Shown piece after piece: positions 1 to 9,197 of a stretch of DNA of 64,000 nucleotides. How positions within the stretch are numbered: the first letter of the stretch is position 1; each line of letters starts with the position of its first letter. The position numbers and the translations under genes are program-made. Source of the stretch: Lautropia sp. (lineage in GTDB: Bacteria > Pseudomonadota > Gammaproteobacteria > Burkholderiales > Burkholderiaceae_E); NCBI GenBank assembly GCA_030532895.1, contig JAUNKF010000015.1, positions 1-64,000 of the forward strand, read 5' to 3'. The notes below the pieces were generated by a model. The model worked only from the letters and a program-made list of their open reading frames with translations, was not told where the DNA came from and searched no databases.

Positions 1-54
<54 letters not shown>

Positions 55-364
55 AAAACCTGACACCAACGGCCGGGGCATTGCCACCACTGAAAACGCC
101 CACCTGAAGACAGGCGCCAGAAACCGTTGATCGATGAATGGGCTATTATGAACCAAGTTTTTTGTATCTGCAAGCCGCCTGACGCATCTTCACCTCTTCC
201 CGCTGTTTGCCCACGCGTTGGCGCCCTTGCCAATGCTGGCATGTGCGCTTCCGGGGATGCGGCGCCCGCGTGGACTTGTTCCGCCTTTCCCTGGCGCGGG
301 TTGGCAACGGCATGCTGCGCGCCCGGTGGGGCTTTCGCGGGGACGAATCAATGCATGACACGCG
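55..364. other. Gene-free spacer between tRNA-Thr and LysR gene
   Basis: I see no convincing coding region. The short open frames here have no ribosome binding site and no family resemblance. The stretch holds the tRNA-Thr promoter (145-173) and, at its right end, a copy of the 30-bp intergenic repeat (336-365). Confidence 0.6.
145..173 (-). promoter_or_regulatory. Sigma-70-type promoter for tRNA-Thr
   Basis: The minus strand carries TTGCAG (168-173), a 17-bp spacer and CATAAT (145-150). This is a near-consensus promoter about 90 bp upstream of the tRNA-Thr 5' end. It would let tRNA-Thr, and whatever follows it, be transcribed independently of the distant tRNA-Tyr/Gly pair. The -10 hexamer is identical to that of the tRNA-Tyr promoter at 38.8 kb. 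Confidence 0.6.
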
Positions 365-365
365 C
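336..365 (+). repeat. 30-bp intergenic repeat, copy A
   Basis: This copy reads CGCGGGGACGAATCAATGCA followed by TGACACGCGC. Close matches occur at 2525-2554 (-), 21126-21155 (+) and 30336-30365 (-), with weaker ones at 24240-24269 (-) and 25622-25649 (-). It lies just beyond the stop codon of the LysR gene. Confidence 0.7.
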
Positions 366-1300
366 TAAGCATTCATCCGCGCCACCAGGAGGTCGATGAA
401 GGCTCTCACCCTGGGCTGGCGATAGCGCGACGACGGAAACACCGCATGGATATCGCCTTTGGGCAACTGCCATTGGGGCAGTAGCCGGCAAAGGCGGCCG
501 GACGCCAGCTCGGCACGCACCACATAATCCGGCAAGACAGCCAGCCCCGCCCCTGCAAGAACCGCTTCTTTCACCGCAAGGGTGGTATCAAAAGCCAGGT
601 CGGCAACCAGTCGTACCGGCAGCGCCTCCCCGTCCGGGTGTCGAAATCGCCACGCCAGCGGATCCCGTAGTGCACGATTGGCCACAAACGGCAGATCCGC
701 AAGGGCCTCGGGGGATCGAATGCGATCGGCCTCACCCGAGTCGGCCCAGCTCCCCGGCGCCACCAATACCTGCTCGAACGCCCCGAGGCGACGGGCAGAC
801 AGATGCTGCTCCGTCAGCCACCCAGCCCGAATGCTCAGCTCGTACTCGCCCGACAAGAGGTCGCGCTTGCTGTCGCTGAAGTCAGCCTCGACCCGGCAGG
901 CGGGGTAACGTGCCCTGAACGTCGCGATGACCGGCACCAGCACTTGCAAGCCGACATCCAGCGGCGCGGTGAGTCTCAAGGTGCCAGTGGGCGTCTCATT
1001 CGACGCACTCAACTCGTCGAAAGCCAGTTCGGCAGCCTTCAGCACATCCACGCAGCGGTGATAAAAACGCCCCCCTTCTTCCGTCAGGCTCAGTCGGCGT
1101 GTGGTGCGCAACAGCAAGGTCGTTCGCAGCGTCTTTTCCAACTGCGCCACCTGCTGGCTGACCACGGCCTTGCCAACCCCCAGGCGTTCTGCCGCCAGCG
1201 TGAAAGAGCCAGCCTCGACGACGGCACAGAAGTAAAGCAGTCGATTGAGGCTCGCGGCGCCTTGTCCACGCTGAAACCGCTCATTGTTCACTAAAACCAT
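365..1300 (-). CDS. LysR-family transcriptional regulator
   Basis: This 311-residue protein has the usual LysR length. A winged helix-turn-helix occupies roughly residues 18-75, with the typical run AAERLGVGKAVVSQQVAQLE, and an effector-binding domain follows from about residue 100. It resembles the CrgA/DsdC-like group of small regulators. The gene is divergent from the metallo-beta-lactamase-fold lipoprotein gene (start 1498), with 197 bp between the start codons. LysR proteins commonly regulate a divergent neighbour, so that gene is the best candidate target. The inducer cannot be read from the sequence. Confidence 0.9.
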   Translation of the reverse strand: MVLVNNERFQRGQGAASLNRLLYFCAVVEAGSFTLAAERLGVGKAVVSQQVAQLEKTLRTTLLLRTTRRLSLTEEGGRFYHRCVDVLKAAELAFDELSASNETPTGTLRLTAPLDVGLQVLVPVIATFRARYPACRVEADFSDSKRDLLSGEYELSIRAGWLTEQHLSARRLGAFEQVLVAPGSWADSGEADRIRSPEALADLPFVANRALRDPLAWRFRHPDGEALPVRLVADLAFDTTLAVKEAVLAGAGLAVLPDYVVRAELASGRLCRLLPQWQLPKGDIHAVFPSSRYRQPRVRAFIDLLVARMNA

Positions 1301-1497
1301 ACGGAGCTTTCCGTTTGTTGGTATTTATCTTTCAATTCGCGCACTCTAACATCGCCGACATGCTTCACCGCTGTCCCTGATCTGTCCGGCCACGTGTCAT
1401 GCACCCTCGCCATCGCGAAAGCGCCGCCAGGCGTGCCGAACACCTGCCAAGTCAGTTGGGCAGCCACTTCTTTCACTCTCTCCGTCGACATCGAACC

Positions 1498-2463
1498 ATG
1501 ACACTGCAACACACTTCCCGTTTCCGCCGACTGGCACTCCCGCTGACCCTGGCCGCCTTGCTCGGTGCCTGCAGCAACCTGTCGTCCCACAGCGCAGCCG
1601 CTCCCAGCGACGCGGGCCGAATGGCAGCCACGGCCGACAAGGCTGCCGACCGGGCCGAATCCCTGACGATCGAAGCCTTCACCCCAGGCCCGGACGCGTT
1701 GTTCTCCGTCGCCTCGGTCATGGTGAAAGGCCAACAGGAGGTGATGCTGATCGATGCCCAGTTCTCGGCAGCCGATGCGCAGAAGCTGGTCGACAGCATC
1801 AAAGCCAGCGGCAAGCGGCTCAGCACGATCTTCATCAGCCACGGCGACCCGGATTTCTACTTCGGGCTGGCCACGCTGAAGGACGCCTTCCCCGATGCAC
1901 GCGTGCTGGCCACCGCCCAGACCGTCGAGCATATCCAAAAGACGAAAGACGGCAAGCTCGCCTACTGGGGACCACAGATGGGCAACAACGCCCCGGCCTA
2001 CCTGGTCGTGCCGGAAGTTCTGCAAGGTGACACGTTGACGCTGGAAGGCCAAAGCTTGAAAGTGGTCGGCCTGGACGGCCCCGCGCCAGAGCGCACGGTG
2101 CTGTGGATTCCCTCGATCAAGACCATCGTCGGTGGTGTACCGGTCGTCGGTCAGGAGCACGTCTGGATGGCTGACACCCAGACTCCGCAGTCCCACGCCG
2201 ACTGGCTGAGCATGCTTGGCCGGATCGAAGCCTTGAATCCGACCGTGGTGATCCCCGGCCACTTCGCCGATGGCGCCCCGCTCGACCTCCGTTCGGTTCG
2301 CTTCACGGCCGACTACATCCGCGCCTTCGATGAGGAAAGCGCCAAGGCCCGTAACTCGGCCGAGCTGATCGAGGCGATGAAACAACGCTATCCGGGGCTG
2401 CCTGGCGAGGAATCCCTGGCCCTGAGCGCCAAGGTGGACAAAGGTGAAATGCAGTGGCCCTGA
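1498..2463 (+). CDS. Metallo-beta-lactamase-fold lipoprotein
   Basis: The protein has about 321 residues when started at 1498, where a lipoprotein signal begins: basic MTLQHTSRFRR, a hydrophobic stretch, then the lipobox LGAC. An upstream in-frame start at 1399 would bury this signal and is unlikely. The body follows the metallo-beta-lactamase fold. However, the usual HxHxDH metal motif reads HGDPDF, so at least one zinc ligand is missing. A later histidine lies in IPGHF. The HGDPD pattern occurs in a family of MBL-fold proteins of unclear substrate (Vmh-like). It probably acts in the periplasm or at the membrane and may be controlled by the divergent LysR gene. Confidence 0.8.
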   Translation: MTLQHTSRFRRLALPLTLAALLGACSNLSSHSAAAPSDAGRMAATADKAADRAESLTIEAFTPGPDALFSVASVMVKGQQEVMLIDAQFSAADAQKLVDSIKASGKRLSTIFISHGDPDFYFGLATLKDAFPDARVLATAQTVEHIQKTKDGKLAYWGPQMGNNAPAYLVVPEVLQGDTLTLEGQSLKVVGLDGPAPERTVLWIPSIKTIVGGVPVVGQEHVWMADTQTPQSHADWLSMLGRIEALNPTVVIPGHFADGAPLDLRSVRFTADYIRAFDEESAKARNSAELIEAMKQRYPGLPGEESLALSAKVDKGEMQWP

Positions 2464-2524
2464 GCCGGCAGACGCCCGGCGCACCTAAGCCACGCGTGAG
2501 CCGGGCCCCCGGTGCCTGAAACCG

Positions 2525-2572
2525 GCGCCTGTCATGCACTGACGCGTCCCCGCGGTACTTTCGCGGGGACGC
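2525..2572 (-). repeat. 30-bp intergenic repeat copy B, joined to a perfect hairpin
   Basis: Bases 2525-2554 are, on the minus strand, a copy of the dispersed repeat (CGCGGGGACGCGTCAGTGCA, then TGACAGGCGC). Its GC-rich end forms one arm of a perfect 11-bp inverted repeat: GCGTCCCCGCG at 2544-2554 pairs with 2562-2572 across a 7-base loop. There is no T-tract, so it is not a classical intrinsic terminator. It could still slow polymerase after the lipoprotein gene. Confidence 0.65.
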
Positions 2573-2732
2573 CATCAGTCAGAACAGTGCCGGCATGACA
2601 AGCACGGCGACAACGAATGCCACTTTCGATGGCCACGTCGCCAAAACAACACTCGCCTTCAGTTTGATCAATGTCGGGCAGCACCAGCCGGGCCGACAAT
2701 AAGGTTTTCAGCCAACCTTGAGAAGGTGCCAC

Positions 2733-3128
2733 ATGGCGAGAACCGATTTGTGCTCCGACGAAGACATTCGGCTGATGGTGCACACTTTTTATACGCGGGT
2801 TCGGGCCGATGAGGTGCTCGGCCCCGTGTTCAACACCCATATCGATGACTGGGATGCTCACCTGAAACTGCTGGAAGATTTCTGGTCGAGCATGCTGTGC
2901 CGCAGCGGACGCTTCTTTGGGGCCCCCATGCCCAAGCACATCGCGCTGCCCAATCTGGATGCCGCCATGTTCCGGCACTGGCTGGCGCTCTTTGCCGACA
3001 CGCTCAGCACGCACCCGAACCAGCCGATGGCACAGGAGGCCATCACGATGGCCACCCGCATTGCCAACCGGCTGTGGCTCGGCTATCAGATGGGCAACTT
3101 CCCTGACCGCGCTGCCACGCCACTCTAG
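2733..3128 (+). CDS. Group III truncated haemoglobin
   Basis: The protein has about 131 residues, as expected for a trHb3 globin. ATG 2733 is preferred because GAGAAGG lies upstream at a good distance; the alternative TTG at 2718 is weaker. Family features include FWSSML, the stretch GAPMPKHIALP with a histidine in the proximal heme-ligand region, and FRHWLALF. Group III truncated globins bind O2 or NO through heme; their physiological role is unsettled, with microaerobic metabolism and NO detoxification both proposed. It is followed within about 75 bp by alkB on the same strand. A palindromic repeat lies between them. Confidence 0.9.
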   Translation: MARTDLCSDEDIRLMVHTFYTRVRADEVLGPVFNTHIDDWDAHLKLLEDFWSSMLCRSGRFFGAPMPKHIALPNLDAAMFRHWLALFADTLSTHPNQPMAQEAITMATRIANRLWLGYQMGNFPDRAATPL

Positions 3129-3190
3129 CGCGTGTCATACATGCCCCGAGAGGCTTGTTCGGGGTGACAGACAAGTGCATCACACGCGCC
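3128..3190. repeat. Palindromic element with repeat-like ends
   Basis: The outer arms GCGCGTGTCAT (3129-3139) and ATCACACGCGC (3179-3189) are near-perfect inverted copies of the conserved end of the dispersed repeat. Between them lies a second hairpin, CCCCGA...TCGGGG. The whole element fills the trHb-alkB gap and resembles a REP/BIME-type intergenic palindrome. Confidence 0.55.
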
Positions 3191-3201
3191 AGCGAACCCG
3201 C

Positions 3202-3852
3202 ATGCAGACACTTCCCCTGTTCGACGATACGCCTGCCGTCTGGCAGGAGCACCTTGGCCCCGCCGCCCGCATTCTCAGAGCTTTTGCACACCCCAAGGTG
3301 AACGGGCTGATGCACGCGCTGGACGCGGTGCTGGCGCAGGCGCCGTTGCGGCACCTCGTCACGCCGGGTGGTTACACGATGTCGGTGGCCACCAGCAGCT
3401 GCGGACACCTCGGCTGGTTCAGCGACCGGCGCGGTTATCGATACACGCCCATCGACCCGGCCAGTGGCCAGCCCTGGCCCGAAATGCCCGCCATTTTCAC
3501 CGAGCTGGCCCAGGTTGCTGCGGCCGAAGCCGGTTTTCCCGACTTCGAGCCGGACGCCTGCCTGATCAACTGCTATCGTGCCGGGGCCAAACTCTCCCTG
3601 CATCAGGACAAGGATGAGCGGGACTTTGCCGCCCCCATCGTCTCGGTATCCCTCGGCATGCCAGCCATCTTCCTGTGGGGCGGTTTGAAGCGTGGTGACA
3701 AGGTGCAGCGCACCCCGTTGCAGCATGGGGATGTGGTCGTCTGGGGCGGTGAAGACCGGCTCCGCTACCACGGCGTGGCGCCGCTGAAAGAGGCGCCTCA
3801 CCCATTACTGGGCAGCCGGCGCATCAATCTGACTTTCAGAAAGGCCGGCTGA
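3202..3852 (+). CDS. alkB: AlkB-type DNA/RNA oxidative demethylase
   Basis: From ATG 3202 the protein has 216 residues, matching the usual AlkB length. The earlier in-frame ATG at 2917 would overlap the globin gene and is rejected. The Fe(II)/2-oxoglutarate dioxygenase motif is visible: HQD in LSLHQDKDE, the second histidine in RYHGV, and the 2-oxoglutarate-binding arginines in RRINLTFR. The enzyme removes alkyl lesions such as 1-methyladenine and 3-methylcytosine in the cytosol. It shares orientation with the upstream globin gene but not clearly a transcript. Confidence 0.93.
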   Translation: MQTLPLFDDTPAVWQEHLGPAARILRAFAHPKVNGLMHALDAVLAQAPLRHLVTPGGYTMSVATSSCGHLGWFSDRRGYRYTPIDPASGQPWPEMPAIFTELAQVAAAEAGFPDFEPDACLINCYRAGAKLSLHQDKDERDFAAPIVSVSLGMPAIFLWGGLKRGDKVQRTPLQHGDVVVWGGEDRLRYHGVAPLKEAPHPLLGSRRINLTFRKAG

Positions 3853-4016
3853 GGCCCTTGTCATCCTGGGTAAGACATGCCGCCGCTCTGAAGGTGAGCA
3901 GCCGCCGTGTCAGGAAACGACGGAGCGCCCGACTTGACCCACTTGATTCAAACGCCCATCCAACACGGGCAGGCAGCAAGCAGGTGAGCAAGCACTCACT
4001 TCAGGACCAAAGCTTC

Positions 4017-5099
4017 TCAACTCCTGGCCGTCTCCAAGGCGCCACGGCGAATCTGGTCCCGCTCCAACGACTCGAAGAGTGCCTTGAAGTTGCCTTCACC
4101 AAAGCCCTCATCCCCCTTGCGCTGGATGAACTCGAAGAAGACCGGCCCCAGCACCGGCTGAGAGAAGATCTGCAACAGCAGCCGCTTGTTGCCATCGGCC
4201 GTGCTGCCATCGATCAGCAGGCCACGCATCTTGAGTGCCCCCACGTCCTCGCCATGCCCTGGCAGCCGCTCTTCGAGCATCTCGTAATAAACATCGTTGG
4301 GCGCCGTCATCAGCGGAACCCCCGCGGCCCGAAGCTTGTCGATCGAGTCGAGAATATCGTCGGTGAGCAAGGCGATGTGCTGGATGCCCTCGCCATTGAA
4401 CTGCATCAGGAACTCTTCGATCTGCCCCCCGCCCTGCTTGGCCTCTTCATTGAGCGGGATACGGATCTTGCCGTCGGGCGCCGTCATCGCCTTGGAGGTG
4501 AGGCCCGTGTATTCGCCCTTGATGTCGAAGTAACGCAGCTCACGGAAGTTGAAGAGCTTTTCGTAAAAATCGGCCCAATAGCCCATCCGCCCCCGATAGA
4601 CGTTGTGCGTCAGGTGATCCACCACCTTGAAGCCGTGGCCCACCGGATGCGGATCGACGCCCGGCAGGAACTCGAAATCGATGTCATAGATCGACTTGCC
4701 GTCTTCATAGCGGTCGATCAGATAGAGCGGCGCACCACCAATGCCGCGGATGGCGGGCAACCGCAACTCCATCGGCCCTGTGGGGATGTCGATGGGCTGG
4801 GCGCCGAGCGACAGCGCCCGCTCATATGCCTTGTGCGCATCCCGAACCCGAAAAGCCAGCCCGCAAGCCGATGGGCCATGCTCGGACGCGAAATAGTGAG
4901 CCAGGCTCTTCGGCTCACGATTGATGATGAAGTTGATGTCTCCCTGCCGATAGAGTGACACATCCTTCGAGCGGTGCCGGGCCACCTCGGTAAAGCCCAA
5001 CTTGTCGAAAAACGGCTCCAGCACCCCGAACTGGGGCGAAGCAAACTCCACGAACTCGAAGCCATCGAGGCCCATCGGGTTGTCGAACAGATCAGCCAT
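4017..5099 (-). CDS. hppD: 4-hydroxyphenylpyruvate dioxygenase
   Basis: The 360-residue length is typical of bacterial HPPD. Two vicinal-oxygen-chelate halves are present. The C-terminal half carries the iron ligands: H in VVDHLTHN, H in [12 protein letters not shown], and E in [11 protein letters not shown]. It converts 4-hydroxyphenylpyruvate to homogentisate in tyrosine degradation. The start at 5099 has AGGAG at good spacing. It lies downstream of the 2-aminobenzoyl-CoA operon on the same strand, with 181 bp and an inverted repeat between, so it may be a separate unit. No homogentisate dioxygenase is in the window. Confidence 0.95.
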   Translation of the reverse strand: MADLFDNPMGLDGFEFVEFASPQFGVLEPFFDKLGFTEVARHRSKDVSLYRQGDINFIINREPKSLAHYFASEHGPSACGLAFRVRDAHKAYERALSLGAQPIDIPTGPMELRLPAIRGIGGAPLYLIDRYEDGKSIYDIDFEFLPGVDPHPVGHGFKVVDHLTHNVYRGRMGYWADFYEKLFNFRELRYFDIKGEYTGLTSKAMTAPDGKIRIPLNEEAKQGGGQIEEFLMQFNGEGIQHIALLTDDILDSIDKLRAAGVPLMTAPNDVYYEMLEERLPGHGEDVGALKMRGLLIDGSTADGNKRLLLQIFSQPVLGPVFFEFIQRKGDEGFGEGNFKALFESLERDQIRRGALETARS

Positions 5100-5148
5100 G
5101 ATTCATCTCCTCTCATTCTTGATCGTGGCGGTGCAGGGCCACCGGACA

Positions 5149-5197
5149 CGTCTTCAGGCATCAGCGGCGAACCGGGTCATCACACAGGCTGAAGACG
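5149..5197. promoter_or_regulatory. Inverted repeat between hppD and the catabolic operon
   Basis: CGTCTTCAG (5149-5157) and CTGAAGACG (5189-5197) are perfect 9-bp inverted copies 31 bases apart. They lie between the thiolase stop and the hppD start. The pair could be a regulator site for hppD or a weak transcript-end structure. Nothing in the sequence decides between these. Confidence 0.35.
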
Positions 5198-5280
5198 CCA
5201 CCGATCATTATCGTCGATCCATCCGCTCCCCGGACGGTTCTGCCCCGCAGCTGGCATGCCGTCCGCTGTCGATCTGCAGA

Positions 5281-6486
5281 TCATACCCGTTCCATCATCA
5301 ATGCGATGCCCTGCCCCACGCCCACACACATCGTGCAGATCGCGTAGCGCCCGCCCGTGCGAACCAGCTGCCGCATGGCGGTCGTCACAAGCCTTGCACC
5401 ACTGGCGCCCAACGGGTGTCCCAACGCGATGGCGCCACCATTCGGGTTGACACGGGGATCATCATCGGCCAGCCCCAACTGCCGCAGGACGGCCAACCCT
5501 TGGGCCGCAAACGCCTCGTTCAACTCGATCACGTCCACCTGCGACAGGCGCAGGCCCGTGCGTGCCAACAGCCGCTCGACGGCCGGTACCGGGCCGATGC
5601 CCATCAGGCGCGGTGCCACACCGACACTGACGGTGGCCAGCACCCGTGCCCAGGGAGTCAGCCCATGACGGCGTACCGCCGCCTCACTTGCCAGCAAGAC
5701 GCAGGCCGCCCCGTCATTGACCCCACTGGCATTGCCGGCCGTGACCGACCCCTCAGGTTGAACCACGCCCTTCAACTTGGCCAACGCATCCAGCGTGGTG
5801 GCTCTCAGATGTTCATCCTGCGCAAACACCAGGGGCGGCCCTTTCTTTTGAAACAGCTCGACCGGCACGATCTCCTCATCGAACACCCCGGCCCGCTGCG
5901 CTTCGGCCGCCTTCATCTGACTGGCCAGCGCGAAACGATCCTGATCGGCCCGGCTGATGCCATACTCACGCGCGACGTGCTCGGCCGTCTCCGGCATCGA
6001 ATCGACCCCGTAAGCCGCGCGCATCCAGGGGTTGATGAAGCGCCAGCCGATCGTCGTGTCATGAATCTCATGCACGCGGGAGAAGGCATGCTCGGCCTTC
6101 GGCATCACGAAAGGGGCACGACTCATGCTCTCCACCCCCCCGGCCAGCATCAGCTCAGCCTCACCACACTTGATGGCCCGTGCCGCCGTCCCCACCGCAT
6201 CCAGGCCCGATCCGCACAGACGGTTGATCGTGGCCCCTGGCACCTGCTCAGGCAAACCGGCCAGCAGGGCTGCCATGCGCGCCACGTTACGGCTGTCCTC
6301 CCCCGCCTGATTGGCACACCCCAGCCAGACATCATCGATGGCCTCCACCGCCAAGGATGGCTGCCTGGCCAGCAATGCCTTGATCGGCATGGCCGCCAGA
6401 TCATCGGTGCGCACACCAGCCAAGGCCCCACCATAACGCCCGAAAGGGGTTCTGATCGCATCACAAATGAAAGCCTCACCCCTCAT
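5281..6486 (-). CDS. Acetyl-CoA acyltransferase (3-oxoadipyl-CoA thiolase-like)
   Basis: The 401-residue length is that of PcaF/PaaJ-type thiolases. The acylated cysteine lies in TINRLCGSGLDAVG near residue 91, and the C-terminal pair is GHPLGASGAR and CMCVGVGQG. It cleaves a 3-oxoacyl-CoA, probably 3-oxoadipyl-CoA or 3-oxopimelyl-CoA, at the end of ring-fragment beta-oxidation. Its ATG overlaps the stop of the upstream hydratase/dehydrogenase gene by 4 bp, so the two are translationally coupled. It is the last gene of the operon. Confidence 0.93.
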   Translation of the reverse strand: MRGEAFICDAIRTPFGRYGGALAGVRTDDLAAMPIKALLARQPSLAVEAIDDVWLGCANQAGEDSRNVARMAALLAGLPEQVPGATINRLCGSGLDAVGTAARAIKCGEAELMLAGGVESMSRAPFVMPKAEHAFSRVHEIHDTTIGWRFINPWMRAAYGVDSMPETAEHVAREYGISRADQDRFALASQMKAAEAQRAGVFDEEIVPVELFQKKGPPLVFAQDEHLRATTLDALAKLKGVVQPEGSVTAGNASGVNDGAACVLLASEAAVRRHGLTPWARVLATVSVGVAPRLMGIGPVPAVERLLARTGLRLSQVDVIELNEAFAAQGLAVLRQLGLADDDPRVNPNGGAIALGHPLGASGARLVTTAMRQLVRTGGRYAICTMCVGVGQGIALMMERV

Positions 6487-8663
6487 GGCCGCTCTCCTTC
6501 ACCCATGCCATGCACGGATCCGTTCTCTCCTCGATTCAGGCTGCCAAACGCCTTGCCCTCGGCCACGAGACGCACAAGCAAAGGTGCCGGCTGCCAAAAA
6601 TGGGGATCGTCTTTGGCAAAACGCTCGATATCGGCAAGCACGGCTGCCAAACCCTGGCTGTCGGCCCACCACATCGGCCCGCCCTGCCAGCGCGGAAAGC
6701 CATAGCCGAAGATCAGCGTCACATCCACATCCAGCGGGCGCAAGGCGATGCCTTCACCCACCACCTTGGCCCCCTCGTTCACGATGGCCACCATGATCCG
6801 ACGCACGATGTCCGCCGCGGTGAAGGTGCGCGCGCCGAGCCCCTTGCTGGCCCGCGCCTCAGCCACGATGGCCAGCACCTCATCATCCGGCAGGCCGCTT
6901 CGAGCACCCGGCTCGTAGCGGTAAAACCCCCGGCCTGTCTTCTGGCCGAACCAACCCCGTTCACACAAGTGATCGGCAATGGCCACATAGCGAGCGGCCG
7001 GATCACGCATCGGCGCCCGGCGCTTGCGCGTGGCCCAGCCAATATCGCCCCCGGCCAGATCGATGACCTGGTATGGCCCCATCGCAAAGCCGAACCCCCG
7101 CATCGCCTCGTCGATCTGATAAGGCGAGGCGCCGTCCTCCATCAGATGATCGGCGGCTTCCTTGTAGACCGCCCAGATCCGGTTGCCGATGAAACCATCG
7201 CAAACACCAGCCCGTACCGGCACCTTCCTCATCCGCCGGGCCAGCGCAAAAGCCGTGTCCACCACCTCGGGCAGCACGGTATCCGTCACGACGATCTCCA
7301 ACAACTTCATCAGATGAGCCGGGCTGAAGAAATGCAGCCCGATCACGGCCTGCGGCCGTGACGTGACGCCAGCAATCGACGGGATGTCGAGGTAAGAGGT
7401 GTTCGTCGCCAGCACCGCCCCCGGCTTGCAGACCCGATCCAGCTCACGGAACACCTGCTGCTTGACCGCCATGTCCTCGAAAACGGCTTCGATGACGAGA
7501 TCGGCCTCAGCCACGGCCTCAAAGCGGGTGGCCAGTTGCAAGCGGCCGAGCTTTTCGGCCAGTTTCACCTCGGGCAGCCGCCCTTTGGCCACCTGCGCCT
7601 CATAGAGCCGACGAACGTTGGCCTCTGCCCGCGATGCCGCCGCCGCATCCTGCTCCAGCATCACGACGCGAAACCCGGCATCCAGCGCCGCCACCGTGAT
7701 GCCTGCGCCCATGATGCCGCCCCCGACGACGGCAAGCTGCTCGAGCGGTCGAGGCGTCACCTCGCCTGACCAAGGCATTTTCTGCACCTCACGCTCGGCA
7801 AAGAAGACATGCACGAGCGCCGCGCGCTGCGGGCTGTCCATGCACGCCAGAAACGCAGCTCGTTCCTGGGCCAGCCCCTCATCAAAGGGCAGTTCGATGG
7901 CGGCCCGCACACAATCGATGATCCGTGCCGGCGCGAACAGAACGGGCTGTTTCTGCCTCGTGCGCTCGGCCAAAGCCGTCAAGGCGGCGAGGGCCTCGGC
8001 AGGTGACGACACCGACCTGTCCCGTGTGCGCCTCACCCCCTGGCCCGCGGCGAGCAGTCCTTGCGCATGCGCCAGCCCCGCAGCGAGCGGCTCATCTGCA
8101 TCGGCACACGCATCCACCAGCCCCGCTTCGTGTGCGGCCTCGGCCGACAAGGGCTTGCCATTCAGCATCAGCTCGGCTGCCGCCAAGGCCCCCATCAGGC
8201 GCGGTGCACGCTGGGTTCCGCCGGCGCCCGGCAACAACCCCAGTCGTGACTCGGGCAAGCCGAAGCGCGCCTTCGGCAAGGCCAGGCGGTAATGCGCCGA
8301 CATCGCCACCTCCAGCCCGCCGCCAAGCGCCACGCCCTGCACGACAGCCACCACGGGCTTCACGCAGGCTTCGATGCGATTGCACACGGTCGCCAACAGC
8401 GGAGGCTGCGGCGCTCGGCCAAACTCCCGAATATCGGCCCCTGCGATGAAGGCCGAACCCTCGCCCAGGATCAGGACGGCACGAACATCAGGCGCCTCAT
8501 CAAAAGCCACGACGGCATCGAGCAGACCACGGCGTACCGCCTGGCTCAAGGCATTCACGGGCGGATGATCGATACACACGACCCCGATACCATCCCGAAC
8601 GAAGGCGTTGACCACCGCCGTGCCATCACCCGGTGCGTCTTTCCTGGCCGCTGGCTGATTCAT
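6483..8663 (-). CDS. Fused enoyl-CoA hydratase / 3-hydroxyacyl-CoA dehydrogenase
   Basis: This 726-residue FadB/FadJ-like fusion has a crotonase domain at about residues 15-200 with the oxyanion-hole segment SAFIAGADIREF. The NAD-binding domain begins near residue 310 with VGGGIMGAGI, and a C-terminal dehydrogenase domain includes GFIGNR. It would hydrate an enoyl-CoA and oxidise the 3-hydroxyacyl-CoA. In this operon the substrate is probably the ring-opened or cyclohexenyl acyl-CoA from 2-aminobenzoyl-CoA, followed by the thiolase it is coupled to. A second crotonase lies upstream (11104-11994), which suggests that one of the two opens or hydrates the ring. Confidence 0.92.
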   Translation of the reverse strand: MNQPAARKDAPGDGTAVVNAFVRDGIGVVCIDHPPVNALSQAVRRGLLDAVVAFDEAPDVRAVLILGEGSAFIAGADIREFGRAPQPPLLATVCNRIEACVKPVVAVVQGVALGGGLEVAMSAHYRLALPKARFGLPESRLGLLPGAGGTQRAPRLMGALAAAELMLNGKPLSAEAAHEAGLVDACADADEPLAAGLAHAQGLLAAGQGVRRTRDRSVSSPAEALAALTALAERTRQKQPVLFAPARIIDCVRAAIELPFDEGLAQERAAFLACMDSPQRAALVHVFFAEREVQKMPWSGEVTPRPLEQLAVVGGGIMGAGITVAALDAGFRVVMLEQDAAAASRAEANVRRLYEAQVAKGRLPEVKLAEKLGRLQLATRFEAVAEADLVIEAVFEDMAVKQQVFRELDRVCKPGAVLATNTSYLDIPSIAGVTSRPQAVIGLHFFSPAHLMKLLEIVVTDTVLPEVVDTAFALARRMRKVPVRAGVCDGFIGNRIWAVYKEAADHLMEDGASPYQIDEAMRGFGFAMGPYQVIDLAGGDIGWATRKRRAPMRDPAARYVAIADHLCERGWFGQKTGRGFYRYEPGARSGLPDDEVLAIVAEARASKGLGARTFTAADIVRRIMVAIVNEGAKVVGEGIALRPLDVDVTLIFGYGFPRWQGGPMWWADSQGLAAVLADIERFAKDDPHFWQPAPLLVRLVAEGKAFGSLNRGENGSVHGMGEGERP

Positions 8664-8693
8664 GAGCTATCTCCCTACATAAGCGGGCACCGA

Positions 8694-9086
8694 TCAATCG
8701 GGCACGACCGCTGTCACCTCAATTTCGACCTTGGCGCGGTCTTCGACCAGATCAGCCACCTGCACCGCCGTCATCGCCACATTGAAATTGCCGATCAGCT
8801 CGCGATAAGCCTGACCGATTTCCCGATAAGCCCCCACATATGCCTGTTTGTCCTTCACATACCAGGTCATCCGCACGATATGCTCCGGCCCGGCATGCCC
8901 TTCGGCCAGCACCGCCACGATGTTCGCCAATGCCTGGCGCACCTGCCCCGCCAGATCATCGGTATGAAACACGCCTTGCGCATCCCAACCGATCATGCCG
9001 GCCACATAAATCTGCCGCCCACGCACCGACACGCCATTGGCATAGCCTTTGGGGCGAGGCCAGCCCTGGGGAAGAAGAACCTGCAT
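8694..9086 (-). CDS. RidA-family imine/enamine deaminase
   Basis: The protein has about 130 residues from ATG 9086, which has AAGGAG 8 bases upstream. A GTG at 9095 would add three residues but is too close to that site. RidA proteins hydrolyse reactive enamines and imines to ketones with release of ammonia. The family residues here include GRQIYVAGMIG, DLAGQVRQALANI and a C-terminal KVEIEVTAV. Reduction of 2-aminobenzoyl-CoA leaves an enamine on a non-aromatic ring, so a dedicated RidA that removes the nitrogen fits. RidA-like genes are known in 2-aminobenzoyl-CoA clusters. The exact substrate is inferred. Confidence 0.85.
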   Translation of the reverse strand: MQVLLPQGWPRPKGYANGVSVRGRQIYVAGMIGWDAQGVFHTDDLAGQVRQALANIVAVLAEGHAGPEHIVRMTWYVKDKQAYVGAYREIGQAYRELIGNFNVAMTAVQVADLVEDRAKVEIEVTAVVPD

Positions 9087-9197
9087 CTCATCCACTCCTT
9101 GGAATCAAAAGAACCCGTGCGCGGGCAACCGCGCAGCGCATGAACGCACGCCCAACCGGCCTGCGCCCACGCAGCAAATCAAACGACGGCCAGCCAC

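Noticed and set aside
3858-4958. A 366-residue open frame on the plus strand opposite hppD
   Set aside because: Antisense shadow of hppD. No family motifs were seen.
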